From positions 1 through 34,751 of the forward strand of contig NZ_SPQM01000041.1 in NCBI RefSeq assembly GCF_004570345.1: a stretch of 34,751 bases of DNA. Direction: 5' to 3'. Under the pieces are notes generated by a model. That model was not told where the DNA came from. It made no database searches and saw only the letters and a list, made by a program, of their open reading frames with translations. Positions 1 through 9,497 of this stretch are shown in pieces. The translations under genes and the position numbers were made by a program. Within the stretch, counting starts at the first letter, position 1, and every line of letters starts with the position of its first letter. The stretch is from Blastococcus sp. CT_GayMR20 (GTDB lineage: Bacteria; Actinomycetota; Actinomycetes; Mycobacteriales; Geodermatophilaceae).

Positions 1-311
1 GACCAGCCGGGTCCGGGGCGGGCGCCCGCGCCGGCGGCCGCGCCCGCACGGGCGCGGCGCCAGGTCTCGGCGTCCACGCCCTCGGGAACCTGGCGGAAGT
101 CGGGACCGAAGGCGTCGTACCGCTTGCGGGTCTCCGGATCACTGAGGACGTCGTAGGCCTCAGAGATCTCCTTGAACTTCTCCTCCGCGCCCGGGTCCTT
201 GTTGACGTCGGGGTGGTACTGGCGGGCCAGCTTGCGGTACGCGCGCTGGATCTCCTCGGAGCTGGCGCCACGGGTCACCCCGAGCGCTGCGTAGTAGTCA
301 CGGTCGCCCAT
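1..311 (-). CDS. dnaJ: DnaJ co-chaperone, N-terminal J-domain (partial)
   Basis: The gene reads off the left edge of the window; about 103 codons are visible. It encodes the J-domain of an Hsp40 co-chaperone, which stimulates the ATPase of DnaK and delivers substrates in the cytoplasm. The sequence opens [12 protein letters not shown] and carries the HPD tripeptide at residues 33-35, followed by the usual helix IV ([26 protein letters not shown]). An Ala/Gly-rich stretch after about residue 90 looks like the start of the Gly-rich linker. The ATG at 309-311 overlaps the grpE stop by one base (TGATG), so translation is probably coupled. The zinc-finger and C-terminal domains lie outside the window, so a DnaJ versus CbpA-like form cannot be decided. 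Confidence 0.93.
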   Translation of the reverse strand, partial: MGDRDYYAALGVTRGASSEEIQRAYRKLARQYHPDVNKDPGAEEKFKEISEAYDVLSDPETRKRYDAFGPDFRQVPEGVDAETWRRARAGAAAGAGARPGPGW

Positions 312-961
312 CACTGCGCCCCTGCATTCCTCCGGTCGTCGCCACCACCCCCACCGCTGGCCTCCGCCTCGGTGTGACGACCGTTGTCCTTGCCTGCGGC
401 AACGACTACGGAGGCCGGGCGAAGCTGGTGGTCGCCTTCGCCGTAACCGGCTCTGAGCACCTGGACGACCGTGCCCGGCGCTGCGTGCGGGTCTGACCGG
501 GTGGCTACCGCCTCGTGGCGGGCAGGATCGAAGGTGGTGCCCACATCGTCTCGCCGTGGATACCCGAGGCCGCGCAGCACGCCCAGGGCCTGGTCGAGGA
601 CGGCTCGGACGCCGTCGACGATGGCGCTGGGACTGGCCCCGGAGTGAGCCAGCGCAAGCTCAAGGTTGTCCACTACTGGCAGCCAAGCCGCAGCCACCCG
701 GGCTCGTTCCTGGGTGCGCTGTTGTTCGACGTCTCGCGCGGCCCGCTTTCGCATGTTGTCCAGATCGGCCAGCGCGCGCCGCCACAGGTCTTCCAGTTCG
801 GCGACGCGCAGTGCCAACTGTTCGATGGCAGCCTGACCGTCAGAGTCGGCGGCGGGAGTGGTGGACGCGGCTGTGGTTGATCCGGGCACCGGGCCCGTCC
901 CGCCTGCCGTGGCGGGCCCGGCGGGACGGGACGGCGGGGTGGGGATGTCCTTGTCGGGCAT
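311..961 (-). CDS. grpE: GrpE nucleotide exchange factor
   Basis: GrpE is the dimeric nucleotide-exchange factor that releases ADP from DnaK. The 216-residue protein has a disordered Pro/Ala/Thr-rich N-terminus (about 1-45), a long coiled coil that includes [11 protein letters not shown], the [11 protein letters not shown] segment and a C-terminal beta domain with [10 protein letters not shown] and a GY-type [21 protein letters not shown] motif, all hallmarks of the family. It lies 7 nt downstream of dnaK and overlaps dnaJ by one base, so it is the middle gene of a dnaK-grpE-dnaJ operon. The C-terminal tail after the VVVAAG strand is Gly/Glu rich and not conserved. The start is the ATG at 959-961. 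Confidence 0.95.
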   Translation of the reverse strand: MPDKDIPTPPSRPAGPATAGGTGPVPGSTTAASTTPAADSDGQAAIEQLALRVAELEDLWRRALADLDNMRKRAARDVEQQRTQERARVAAAWLPVVDNLELALAHSGASPSAIVDGVRAVLDQALGVLRGLGYPRRDDVGTTFDPARHEAVATRSDPHAAPGTVVQVLRAGYGEGDHQLRPASVVVAAGKDNGRHTEAEASGGGGGDDRRNAGAQ

Positions 962-968
962 GGCTGCC

Positions 969-2867
<1,899 letters not shown>

Positions 2868-2946
2868 CTCAACCTCCTGGGTGCTCGTAGGGAAACGAAT
2901 TCGAAAGACTTAGCTGACAGGGGATGCATCGAGGCCCGGTGGCGGG

Positions 2947-3336
2947 CTAGGGCTCGAGGGTCGGCACGCCGGGGACCGCCTCGCCGAACACAAGCTGCTC
3001 ACCGGAGAGCAGCGGCGCCTGGCGGCGGACCGCCTGCCGTCCGGCGTCCACACGCTGGCGGGGACGGTCCGGATCGGCCTCGCCGTCCGCCGGCTCGACG
3101 AGCGGCACGGTGCGCACGGCGTCGAGCTGGACGTGGATCCAGGTCGCCCCGCAGCGCGGACAGATGAGGGATCCGGGCGCGGTGGGGGCCGGCACCGGGA
3201 TGCCGTTGAGGGAGTAGTACTCCCAGTCCAGGCCGTGCCCGTCCTCGACGTGCTGCACGTCGTAGTCGGTGCTCCAGGTGTGCCCGCAGCCGGCGCAGGT
3301 GAAGCGGTAGCGCTCCACCGCAACTTCTCTGAGCAC
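2947..3336 (-). CDS. Small protein with a C-terminally extended zinc ribbon
   Basis: A 129-residue protein starting at a GTG with AGGAGG eight bases upstream. Two CxxC knuckles are visible (C14/C17 in CAGCGHTW and C59/C62 in CPRCGATW), the layout of a rubredoxin-like or zinc-ribbon fold. The C-terminal half (after about residue 75) is Arg/Glu/Pro rich and has no motif I recognise. It sits 79 nt upstream of dnaK on the same strand and downstream of hsp20, so it may be co-transcribed with the chaperone genes. A second small protein with paired Cys motifs occurs at 26161-26511 beside other stress genes, but the two are not obviously homologous beyond the Cys motifs. Function unknown; a redox- or zinc-responsive role would be speculation. 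Confidence 0.75.
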   Translation of the reverse strand: MLREVAVERYRFTCAGCGHTWSTDYDVQHVEDGHGLDWEYYSLNGIPVPAPTAPGSLICPRCGATWIHVQLDAVRTVPLVEPADGEADPDRPRQRVDAGRQAVRRQAPLLSGEQLVFGEAVPGVPTLEP

Positions 3337-3417
3337 CTCTCCTCACCTCCTCTCAACCGTCATGGCCGCGCACCAACTGGGGACCTGGGGCAGCCCGCCG
3401 AACCCCTCAGCGGGCGG

Positions 3418-3456
3418 GTGGGCGGTGCGCCCGCCGCGGGCTCGCACACCGCCCAC
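3418..3456 (-). terminator. Intrinsic-type hairpin after hsp20
   Basis: Perfect 10-bp inverted repeat GTGGGCGGTG / CACCGCCCAC enclosing an inner GCCCG/CGGGC stem, 9 nt downstream of the hsp20 stop codon at 3465. There is no clear U-tract, as is common in high-GC actinobacteria. Confidence 0.6.
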
Positions 3457-3464
3457 CGCGCAGC

Positions 3465-3962
3465 TCAGCTCGGCTGGCCGCCGCCTCCGCCGCCGGACTT
3501 GGCGCCGCTCTTCTGCGAGCCGCCGGCCGACAGCTGCTGCTGCCCGCCGCCACCGGTCTGCACCTCGATCCGGCGTGGCTGAGCCGACTCGGCCATCGGG
3601 ATGGTCAGCTTCAGCACGCCGTTGTTGTACGTGGCCGCCACCTTCGTGGTGTCCAGGGCGTCGCCGACCTGCAGCTGCCGGGTGAAGGTGCCCTGCGGGC
3701 GCTCGGCGAGCAGGACGTTGTGGCCCTCCTCGTACTCCGCGCCGCGCTCGGCCCGGATGGTCAGCACGTTGCGTTCGCAGGTGATCTCCACGCTGCCCGG
3801 GTCGATGCCCGGCAGGTCAAGGGCGACGTGGTAGCCGTCATCGCCCTGCCAGACGTCCATCGGCATGCCCATCGGCGTCCGCCGACCCGACACCAGCTGG
3901 CTGGTCAGCCGGTCAAGACCCCGGAACGGGTCCCCGAACGGCTCGAAACGCATCACGCTCAT
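3465..3962 (-). CDS. Small heat shock protein, Hsp20/alpha-crystallin family (copy 1)
   Basis: ATP-independent holdase chaperone of 165 residues. The alpha-crystallin domain runs from about residue 35 (MDVWQGDDGYHVALDLPGID) to about 133 and includes the GVLKLTIPM signature. An I-x-V type C-terminal anchor (RRIEV) follows, and then a Gly/Gln/Ser-rich tail of some 25 residues that is longer than usual. Two ATGs compete: the one at 3966-3968 is a single base from the AAGGAG site, whereas the one at 3960-3962 (MSVMRFEPFG) is seven bases away, so the second is chosen. It lies between the HdeD-like gene and the zinc-ribbon gene, all on the minus strand, and has its own terminator hairpin. A second, different Hsp20 is at 12295-12738. 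Confidence 0.94.
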   Translation of the reverse strand: MSVMRFEPFGDPFRGLDRLTSQLVSGRRTPMGMPMDVWQGDDGYHVALDLPGIDPGSVEITCERNVLTIRAERGAEYEEGHNVLLAERPQGTFTRQLQVGDALDTTKVAATYNNGVLKLTIPMAESAQPRRIEVQTGGGGQQQLSAGGSQKSGAKSGGGGGGQPS

Positions 3963-4005
3963 GGTCATGCTCCTTCCTGACTGTGGTGGTTCTTCTGTGG
4001 TGATT

Positions 4006-4030
4006 CGTGCCCGTGAGCTTGGCGGGCACG
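4006..4030 (-). terminator. Possible hairpin between hdeD-like gene and hsp20
   Basis: Seven-base inverted repeat CGTGCCC / GGGCACG with an 11-nt loop in the 149-nt gap between the two minus-strand genes. It may terminate or attenuate transcription coming from the HdeD-like gene; no U-tract is seen. Confidence 0.3.
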
Positions 4031-4111
4031 AAGCCTTGACTGGCTCGGTGAGGCGGGCGCCGCCGAGCGGAAAGCGAGACTCAGCGCGGGTGCGGATCTC
4101 TGGTGCATCGC

Positions 4112-4816
4112 TCAGCTCCTGTGGACCACGACGACGGGCTTCCTGTGAAGGCACCATGCGGCGGCCAGGAGGACGACACTGACGATCAGGGCGTAGATGC
4201 CCAGCACCGTGGCCAGCGCGACGGCTCCGACGTCTGGCCGAAGCAGCACCGCGATGCCCACTACCACTGAGATGATGCCGGCGGCCGCGAGCAAGGCCTC
4301 ACCGGTTCTCGCCTCACGCGGCCGCAGTCCGGAGGGAACCTCCAACAGGCCGGTGACAGCCGCGGTCGCCTGCAACAGGCCGGTGATGATGGCCCAGGCA
4401 CCGGCCAACAGCACTAGGGCGAGCCCGGTGATCTGCGGCCACAGCAGGCTCATCAGGCCGGCGAGCAGGCCGGCAAGACCGGCCAGCAGGTGTGCCCATC
4501 GCGGCCGTTCCTGACCCGTCCCGCGGGCGAGAGCGCTGCCGACCAGCCCAGCGCCGTCCACCATCGCGTACGCCCCGAACAACAGGGCCAGCGCAAGCAT
4601 GGTGACCTCGGGCCACACAAGCGCCAGAACACCGAAGAGCAACGCCAGCAGACCCCGCAGCGCCAGCGTCGTCGTGAGCAGCTGCCCGGCGATGAGCCGT
4701 GTCCTGCGCTGGCCACGCCCGCCGGCGTCTACGCCGCCGATGTCTGATCTCTGGGCTTCCCACCTGACGCCGCCGGCCCGAGTGGGCAGTGAGATGCGAG
4801 CTTCCATCGCGACCAT
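4112..4816 (-). CDS. HdeD-like (DUF308) multi-pass membrane protein
   Basis: A 234-residue integral membrane protein. After a basic N-terminus of about 45 residues it has six hydrophobic segments arranged as repeated pairs (for example LLALLFGVLALVWPEVTMLA and AGLLAGLMSLLWPQITGLAL). The recurring W-P motif inside helices is typical of the HdeD/DUF308 acid-stress family. It ends in a short basic tail (HRKPVVVVHRS). Start: ATG at 4814-4816 preceded by GGAAGGAG at a slightly short spacing; an in-frame ATG at 4805-4807 is possible. Family members are linked to acid or general stress but their biochemistry is unclear. Upstream, at 4860-4884, is a motif shared with the second hsp20 gene, which suggests common regulation. 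Confidence 0.85.
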   Translation of the reverse strand: MVAMEARISLPTRAGGVRWEAQRSDIGGVDAGGRGQRRTRLIAGQLLTTTLALRGLLALLFGVLALVWPEVTMLALALLFGAYAMVDGAGLVGSALARGTGQERPRWAHLLAGLAGLLAGLMSLLWPQITGLALVLLAGAWAIITGLLQATAAVTGLLEVPSGLRPREARTGEALLAAAGIISVVVGIAVLLRPDVGAVALATVLGIYALIVSVVLLAAAWCLHRKPVVVVHRS

Positions 4817-4859
4817 CTGCTCCTTCCTTGAGGGATCGGTCGCATCCCCTCACTTCCCC

Positions 4860-4884
4860 AAACCTGCAGCCGCAAACATAGATT
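4860..4884 (-). promoter_or_regulatory. Shared motif AATCTAT-N8-CTGCAGGTTT, copy 1
   Basis: Read on the minus strand, AATCTAT, eight variable bases, then CTGCAGGTTT, ending 43 nt before the HdeD-like start codon. An identical arrangement with the same 8-nt spacer occurs at 12811-12835 before the second hsp20. The final GTTT belongs to the motif and there is another GTTT 14 nt before GGGGAA, loosely resembling SigB/SigF-type promoters (GTTT...GGGTA). A regulator site or alternative-sigma promoter is inferred, not shown. Confidence 0.55.
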
Positions 4885-5148
4885 TTCTGCAGTTGGGACT
4901 AGTGGTTCGCATCAGGGTTACCGTGTGCGCTCAGGCCAGCCGCCGACGTGCCACATGCAGGCATATCGCGAGGGCCCCGCTGGGATCGGTCCGCGCTGCG
5001 CTCGGCGGCGGCCGAGCTGCCCTGCCCGAGCCGGGACGCGGCGCCGAGGGGGCCTGCGACACGGCCTGGGCCCGGCGTCAGGAAACAGGGAGCCGCGCGG
5101 CGCCTCTCCAGCTGCTGTCCGGGCTCGCCTGCCAGCTGGCGGGTTCAG
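4885..5148. other. Intergenic stretch with no recognised gene
   Basis: This GC-rich 264-bp interval separates the motif upstream of the HdeD-like gene from the stop of the small membrane protein. I see no ORF with convincing ribosome site or family signature on either strand and no RNA gene. Confidence 0.5.
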
Positions 5149-5310
5149 TTACGCGGGGACCAGCTGTGCATGGTTGCCCACATCTGCTTCCGGCGGCGAT
5201 GACTCGTTGTGCTCACGTTCGTAACGGGCAGTCGAGGAGGTCCCGAGCGCGATCACCACTGCGGTGAGCACGAGAAACCCGAGCAGGGTCAGCACCGACC
5301 AGACCAACAT
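5149..5310 (-). CDS. Small single-pass membrane protein (53 residues)
   Basis: A short ORF with start ATG at 5308-5310 preceded by GGGGGGAAGGG. The first 24 residues (MLVWSVLTLLGFLVLTAVVI) form one clear transmembrane helix. The rest is a polar, acidic tail (ARYEREHNESSPPEADVG) with no cysteine or known motif, so the protein is probably membrane-anchored with a short soluble tail. A longer upstream start in the same frame would add a Pro/Arg-rich stretch that does not look like protein and has no ribosome site, so it is not used. Function unknown; it is monocistronic and lies next to stress genes. Confidence 0.6.
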   Translation of the reverse strand: MLVWSVLTLLGFLVLTAVVIALGTSSTARYEREHNESSPPEADVGNHAQLVPA

Positions 5311-5414
5311 CCCTTCCCCCCTTCGGTACGTCGGCCGCGTCTTGGCCGTGTTCACAACCTTTACGTTCTCCCATCGCGGCTTTGGCGAAACATCTCCAGG
5401 CACGCTCTTTTGTC

Positions 5415-6812
5415 CTGCAACGGCAGTTATGGCGGTGCCTGTCCGCGGGCTCAGTAGAGGGCGGCGCGGGCGTGGGCCTGGCGTCGTCGGCGCCACCAGG
5501 ACCAGTCGGCGGTGTGGTCCAGGTCGGGTCTCGGGGCGCGGATGAGGGTGTTGAGGCAGCCGCCGCAGTTCGGGCCCGGTCAGCGCGATGAGCTGGTCGT
5601 TTCAGGCTGCGGAGCCTCCTTTTCCGCGGTGGCGCGGGTGGCGCTCAGATAGGCGTGGGCGAGCATGGCCAGGGTGATGTGCCGGTACCAGGCGGTGTAG
5701 TCACGCACCTGATAGGAGGCCAGCCCGGCCTCGTTCTTGGCGGCGGCGAAGCACTCCTCGATGCGCCAGCGGCTGCCGGCCACCGCGATGAGCTGCTCGA
5801 GGCTGGTCTCGGCCGGTCCGGCGCAGACGTAGAAGGCCAGTTCGGCCTGCTCGCCGTCGGTGGGGGTGCTCAGGCGGGCGAGCACCCAGCGCGCCCAGCC
5901 GGGATCGGGCCCGGTCAGCACCTCGACCCGCGCCCAGTCGCAGAGGCGCAAGCCGTGCGCACCGGCGCCGGCCGACCGGCGCTGCCAGGCCGACTCGGGC
6001 AGCTCGGCGATCAGCGCGCGGACCCGGCGCTGGCGCCAGTCGACGGTGGCCACGGTGTCGTTCGACCGGGTGGCCAGCACGTAGGGCAGGCCGTGCTGCT
6101 CGCACCAGACGCGTAGCCGTCTGCCCTGGCCGTAGATCTCATCGGCGGTCAGCCAGCCGGCCGGCACGCCGGCATCCAGGGCGCGGGTGAGCATGCGGCG
6201 GGCCAGCTCGGGCTTGGTGGCGAACCCGACGTCGTCGCCGATGCCGGCGGCCCGGGCGCGATCGCGGTCGTCGGTCCAGGCCCGCGGCAGGTAGAGCTCC
6301 CGGTCGATCAGCGCCCCTCCGGCGCCGGTGGCGTAGGCGCAGAAGACGCCGATCTGGCAGTTGTCGATCTTGCCGGTCGTGCCGGTGTACTGCCGGGCCA
6401 CCCCCGCCGAGCGGGTGCCCTTCTTGATGAACCCGGTCTCGTCGGCGATGAGCACTCCGCCGGGGCCGAGCCGCTCCACCACGTAACCGCGCAGCTGGTC
6501 GCGGACCGCCTCGGCGTTCCAGTCCGCGGTGCGCAGCAGCCGCTGCATCCCGTCCGGAGACACCTCGCCGGCGGCCTCGGCCAGCGTCCAGCCGTTCTTG
6601 CGCTCCAGCTGGCCAAGCAGGCCGCGCAGATAGGCCAGCACCCGAGCCCGCGGCTCGGCCCGGGCGAACGCACCGGCGATTCGGGCGTGCACTTCCTCCA
6701 GGCCCGCCGCCCAGTCCTGCACTTCGGCCACCAGGCCATTGCAGCGCATCCGGAGACGCTGCTACCAGCCCCCAGCCGATCCCGGCAGCGACACGGACGA
6801 GTGCCGTTGCAG
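5415..6812 (-). mobile_element. IS701-type insertion sequence
   Basis: An element of about 1.4 kb bounded by an 11-bp perfect inverted repeat: CTGCAACGGCA at 5415-5425 and its complement TGCCGTTGCAG at 6802-6812. The single transposase gene fills most of it on the minus strand. No target-site duplication is obvious in the flanks (TGTC on the left, TATT on the right), which suggests an old insertion or that the true ends lie a few bases away. A decayed fragment of a related element lies at 23955-24108. Confidence 0.7.
5451..6749 (-). pseudogene. IS701-family DDE transposase with frameshifted C-terminus
   Basis: The main frame (6749 to a TGA at 5580-5582; 389 residues) is a recognisable IS701-family transposase with candidate catalytic acids in IADETGF, LTADEIYG and RWRIEECFAAAKNEAGL, the YQVRDY segment being typical of the family. 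Downstream of the stop, the family's conserved tail is still readable in other frames: LIALTGPELRRL just past the TGA, then LNTLIRAPRPDLDHT and DWSWWRRRRQAHARAALY ending at a TGA at 5451-5453. Restoring it needs one added base near 5592 and one removed base near 5554. So the gene was full length (about 432 codons) and has lost its last 40 or so residues. All three catalytic residues remain, so loss of activity is likely but not certain. Confidence 0.8.
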
Positions 6813-6867
6813 TATTCAGTGCTGGTCAGCGGACCGTCCCCGGTCAAGTCCCCTGGCTGGTTTGCTG

Positions 6868-6881
6868 ACGGAGCGCTCCGT
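6868..6881. promoter_or_regulatory. 14-bp perfect palindrome before the SpoIIE phosphatase gene
   Basis: ACGGAGCGCTCCGT is a perfect palindrome lying 13 nt upstream of the ATG at 6895 and touching the alternative GTG at 6880. Position and symmetry fit a dimeric repressor site, but no matching copy was found near the paralogous gene at 26878. Confidence 0.4.
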
Positions 6882-6894
6882 GCATGATCGTTCT

Positions 6895-8202
6895 ATGCCA
6901 CCTGCTTCCGCGAAGAATGGGGCCGAGCCGCTGGGGTTTCACAGTGCCGTCGAGGGACAACCGACGGCAGAAAGCCTGGGCGAGGCACTGCTGGGTTCAC
7001 TGCTCGATCGCGCCCACGTCATGCCGCCTCGACTGGTGGGACCGCTGGTGGCGCAGGAGATCCACGCCGTCGGCGGAAGCGAGATCGCGATCTTCCTGCA
7101 GGACTACGACCAGGTCCACCTCCAGCCGCTGGAAGGCGATGGCTTGGTCGGGGAACGGGTCCTCATCGACGGCAGCCTGGCCGGGCGGGCCTTCGCCACC
7201 GACACCCCGGTCGAAGAGCAGCTCCCGGACGGCTCGGTGCGCATATACCTGCCGATGCTCGATGGGTCGGACCGGATCGGGGTTCTGTCGCTGCGCCTTC
7301 CGGGCGTGAACGACGTTGATCGGCGCCTCGCACAACGGCTGGCCGGCCTGGTCGCCGACCTCATCGTGACCAAGTCTGGATACACCGACACCTTCGCCCA
7401 GACCCGCACCGCGCAGCCGATGAGCGTCGCAGCGCAGTTGCTGCGGCGGGCCCTGCCACCGCTGACCATGACGAATCCGGACGTGGAACTGGCCGGCGCC
7501 CTCGAACCGGCCTATCGGGTCGGCGGCGACAGCTTCGACTACGCGATGAACGACCACGTGCTGCACTTCGGCGTATTCGATGCCATGGGCCACGGTCTCG
7601 AGGCGGCAGCGGTGGCCACCGTCGTCATCGCTGCCTACCGCCATGGGCGCCACATCGGGTTGGAACTTCCCGAGCTGTACGCGGCGATGGATCAGGTCGT
7701 CGCCGAGGCCTTTCCAGACCGGTTCGCCACCGCCCAGATCGGCCGCCTGGACACCGAGCGTGGCGAGTTGACGTGGATCAACGCCGGACATCCTGCGCCA
7801 CTGTGGGTGCGCGACGGCAAGGTGATCGGCGAGTTGACTGGGACCGTCACTCGGCCGGTCGGCTTCGGAGGCGCGGTCGCCGGGGTGATGTCGGTGCGGC
7901 TGGAGCCCGGCGACCGACTACTCGTGTTCACCGACGGCGTCATCGAGGAACGGCTGGAGGGCGGCGAGCAGTTCGGCGAGTCCCGACTCCACCAGATCCT
8001 GGAGCAGATTGGCGCCCAGCGGCTCCCTGCCGCTGAGACCGTCCGGAGGCTGTCCCACGCGCTCATGGCCGCCCGTTACGGGCATACCAGCGACGACGCC
8101 TCACTGCTGTTGATCGAGTACAAGGGGGCGCCGCGGGACGACGAACTGGCCATCGACATTCCAGAGGCCAGTCCGACTGGTCACGGCAATCGTCAGCGCT
8201 GA
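6895..8202 (+). CDS. GAF-like/SpoIIE (RsbU-type) PP2C phosphatase, copy 1
   Basis: A 435-residue soluble regulator. The N-terminal half (about 25-175) resembles a GAF-like sensor domain, with DYDQVHLQPLEGDG and a SVRIYLPMLDGSDRIGVLSLRLPG core. The C-terminal half (about 195-420) is a SpoIIE/PP2C domain with metal-binding Asp residues in GGDSFDYAMND, FDAMGHGLEAAAV, the ITWINAGHPAPLWV strand and FTDGVIEERLEGGEQFG, ending in DDASLLLIEY. Such enzymes dephosphorylate STAS anti-anti-sigma factors in partner-switching pathways. Start: ATG at 6895 is preferred; GTG at 6880 is possible, and neither has a strong ribosome site. It begins just past the IS right end. A close paralogue is encoded at 26878-28197. 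Confidence 0.92.
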   Translation: MPPASAKNGAEPLGFHSAVEGQPTAESLGEALLGSLLDRAHVMPPRLVGPLVAQEIHAVGGSEIAIFLQDYDQVHLQPLEGDGLVGERVLIDGSLAGRAFATDTPVEEQLPDGSVRIYLPMLDGSDRIGVLSLRLPGVNDVDRRLAQRLAGLVADLIVTKSGYTDTFAQTRTAQPMSVAAQLLRRALPPLTMTNPDVELAGALEPAYRVGGDSFDYAMNDHVLHFGVFDAMGHGLEAAAVATVVIAAYRHGRHIGLELPELYAAMDQVVAEAFPDRFATAQIGRLDTERGELTWINAGHPAPLWVRDGKVIGELTGTVTRPVGFGGAVAGVMSVRLEPGDRLLVFTDGVIEERLEGGEQFGESRLHQILEQIGAQRLPAAETVRRLSHALMAARYGHTSDDASLLLIEYKGAPRDDELAIDIPEASPTGHGNRQR

Positions 8203-8299
8203 CAGGACGGCGCTTCTGTCGCCTGGTGACTGCCTCGGTCGCAACCCGAACGGTGTCGCATTCCCGGTCTCATTGGTGCCCGGGAGCTGCCGCCGCGTG

Positions 8300-8458
8300 T
8301 CACTTGGTCCGGCGGAGGAGCAGCAGGGAATGTGCGCCGAGCACCAGGACGTCGCCAGCGGCGTGCCCGACGACCGGGTTGCGAGAACAACGAGAAGTTG
8401 GTGCCGCTGCCGTCATACGTGGCACCCAGCGGAAGGGCTGCCCCGGCCAGATCTCCAC
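8300..8458 (-). pseudogene. Remnant of glycogen debranching enzyme (glgX-like)
   Basis: From a GTG at 8456-8458 the minus strand reads VEIWPGQPF and then, after one missing base, PLGATYDGSGTNFSLFSQP, which is the highly conserved N-terminus of GlgX-type glycogen debranching enzymes. The family is about 700 residues long, so nearly everything is gone. In the first frame the same stretch continues into VLVLGAHSLLLLRR and a stop at 8300-8302. That hydrophobic end resembles the C-terminal strand of such glycosidases, so an internal deletion joining both ends is possible. The GlgX assignment of the first 30 residues is fairly safe; that of the last 20 is weak. Confidence 0.6.
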
Positions 8459-8738
8459 TCCCTCATCTTCGGGGACCGGCGATTGACCATCGGCTCCGGC
8501 CCCAGCGAGTCGACGGGCCGCGACGAGCCCCACAGTGGTTGAACTCTCACTCAGCGTCTCGCTAATCTTCCATGCACTGATCTCCGGTTCGGGCCTCTAT
8601 CGCTCGCGATCAGCGCCGCCGAAGACCAGCGCCCAAGCCACCCACCCGCGGAACGCCGAGGCGAGGCAAGCCACTGAGTCCCGGCCTCCCTCGGTTGCGA
8701 CGGATAGACCCCTGGCGCAGCCTCGCCCGTGGCGTCCC

Positions 8739-8750
8739 TACCGTGAGGGT
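8739..8750 (+). promoter_or_regulatory. Leaderless-type -10 element for the HAD gene
   Basis: TACCGT (8739-8744) followed by six bases and then the GTG start at 8751, the TANNNT-N6-start layout of leaderless actinobacterial transcripts. No convincing -35 box is seen. Confidence 0.5.
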
Positions 8751-9479
8751 GTGCTCGGTCTCCCCCAACGCATTCGGGCTTGTCTTTTCGACATGGACGG
8801 AGTCGTGACGCAGACCGCCACCGTCCACCAGGCCGTGTGGAAACGGGTGTTCGACGACTTCCTGCAGTCGACCTACCCCGGGCAGCGCCCGTTCAGCCTC
8901 GAGGACTACCGCCGCTACGTCGACGGCAAGCCGCGGGCGGACGGTGTCCGCGACTTCTTGGCCCACCGCGGCATCGTCCTGCCCGAGGGCAGCCCGACGG
9001 ATCCGCCGGGGGCGGTTACCGTGCACGGCCTGGCCCAACGCAAAGATGAGCTCTTCCGGCGCCAGCTGAACGACCATGGCGTCGCCGTCTACCCCGACGC
9101 GGCGCGCTACCTGGAGGCAGTCAAGAACGCCGGTCTGCTCGCCGCGGTCGTGACGGCCTCGGTTCACGGTGCCGAGGTGCTGGCCTCCAGTGGGCTCTCC
9201 CGGCTGATCGATGTCCGGATCGACGGCATCATTGCCGCCCGCGACGGTCTGCGCGGAAAGCCGGCGCCCGATACCTTCCTCGCTGCGGCGCGAGCATTGG
9301 GTGTGCCGCCGGCACAGGGGGCCGTGTTCGAGGACGCGCTCGCCGGAGTGCTCGCCGGCCGGGCAGGGGGGTTCGGTTACGTCGTCGGCGTGGACCGGGT
9401 GGGGCAGGCATCTGAACTTCGAGCCCAGGGCGCCGATGTCGTCATCGCCGACCTGGAGCAGCTGCTGGCCCCGTCGTAG
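8751..9479 (+). CDS. HAD-family sugar phosphatase / beta-phosphoglucomutase-like
   Basis: A 242-residue HAD hydrolase. Motif I is FDMDGVVTQTA (nucleophile and acid-base Asp near residues 15 and 17), motif II is VVTASVHG, motif III is the Lys in GLRGKPAPDTF and motif IV is VFEDALAGVLAGRAGGF, which is the beta-phosphoglucomutase subgroup pattern. A cap domain (about 20-110) contains the YRRYVDGKPRADGV loop of that subgroup. The family transfers or removes phosphate on sugar phosphates; here the substrate is unknown. A longer start at 8535 would add some 70 residues of low-complexity sequence, so the GTG at 8751 with a leaderless promoter is preferred. The gene is intact but flanked by remnants of glgX and kup, so it may be the survivor of a decayed carbohydrate locus. 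Confidence 0.85.
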   Translation: MLGLPQRIRACLFDMDGVVTQTATVHQAVWKRVFDDFLQSTYPGQRPFSLEDYRRYVDGKPRADGVRDFLAHRGIVLPEGSPTDPPGAVTVHGLAQRKDELFRRQLNDHGVAVYPDAARYLEAVKNAGLLAAVVTASVHGAEVLASSGLSRLIDVRIDGIIAARDGLRGKPAPDTFLAAARALGVPPAQGAVFEDALAGVLAGRAGGFGYVVGVDRVGQASELRAQGADVVIADLEQLLAPS

Positions 9480-9497
9480 CCGGCTCGTAGCCACCCT

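Noticed and set aside
2868..2946. HspR (HAIR) or HrcA (CIRCE) operator before dnaK
   Set aside because: Neither CTTGAGT-N7-ACTCAAG nor TTAGCACTC-N9-GAGTGCTAA, nor a close variant, is present in this gap; only the ribosome site is clear.
5451..5600. Programmed frameshift in the IS transposase
   Set aside because: Two shifts in opposite directions would be needed, there is no slippery A or T tract, and IS701 transposases are normally read from a single frame; mutation is simpler.
8535..8750. N-terminal extension of the HAD phosphatase
   Set aside because: Low-complexity sequence with no family similarity and no ribosome site; the GTG at 8751 has a leaderless -10 and begins right before HAD motif I.
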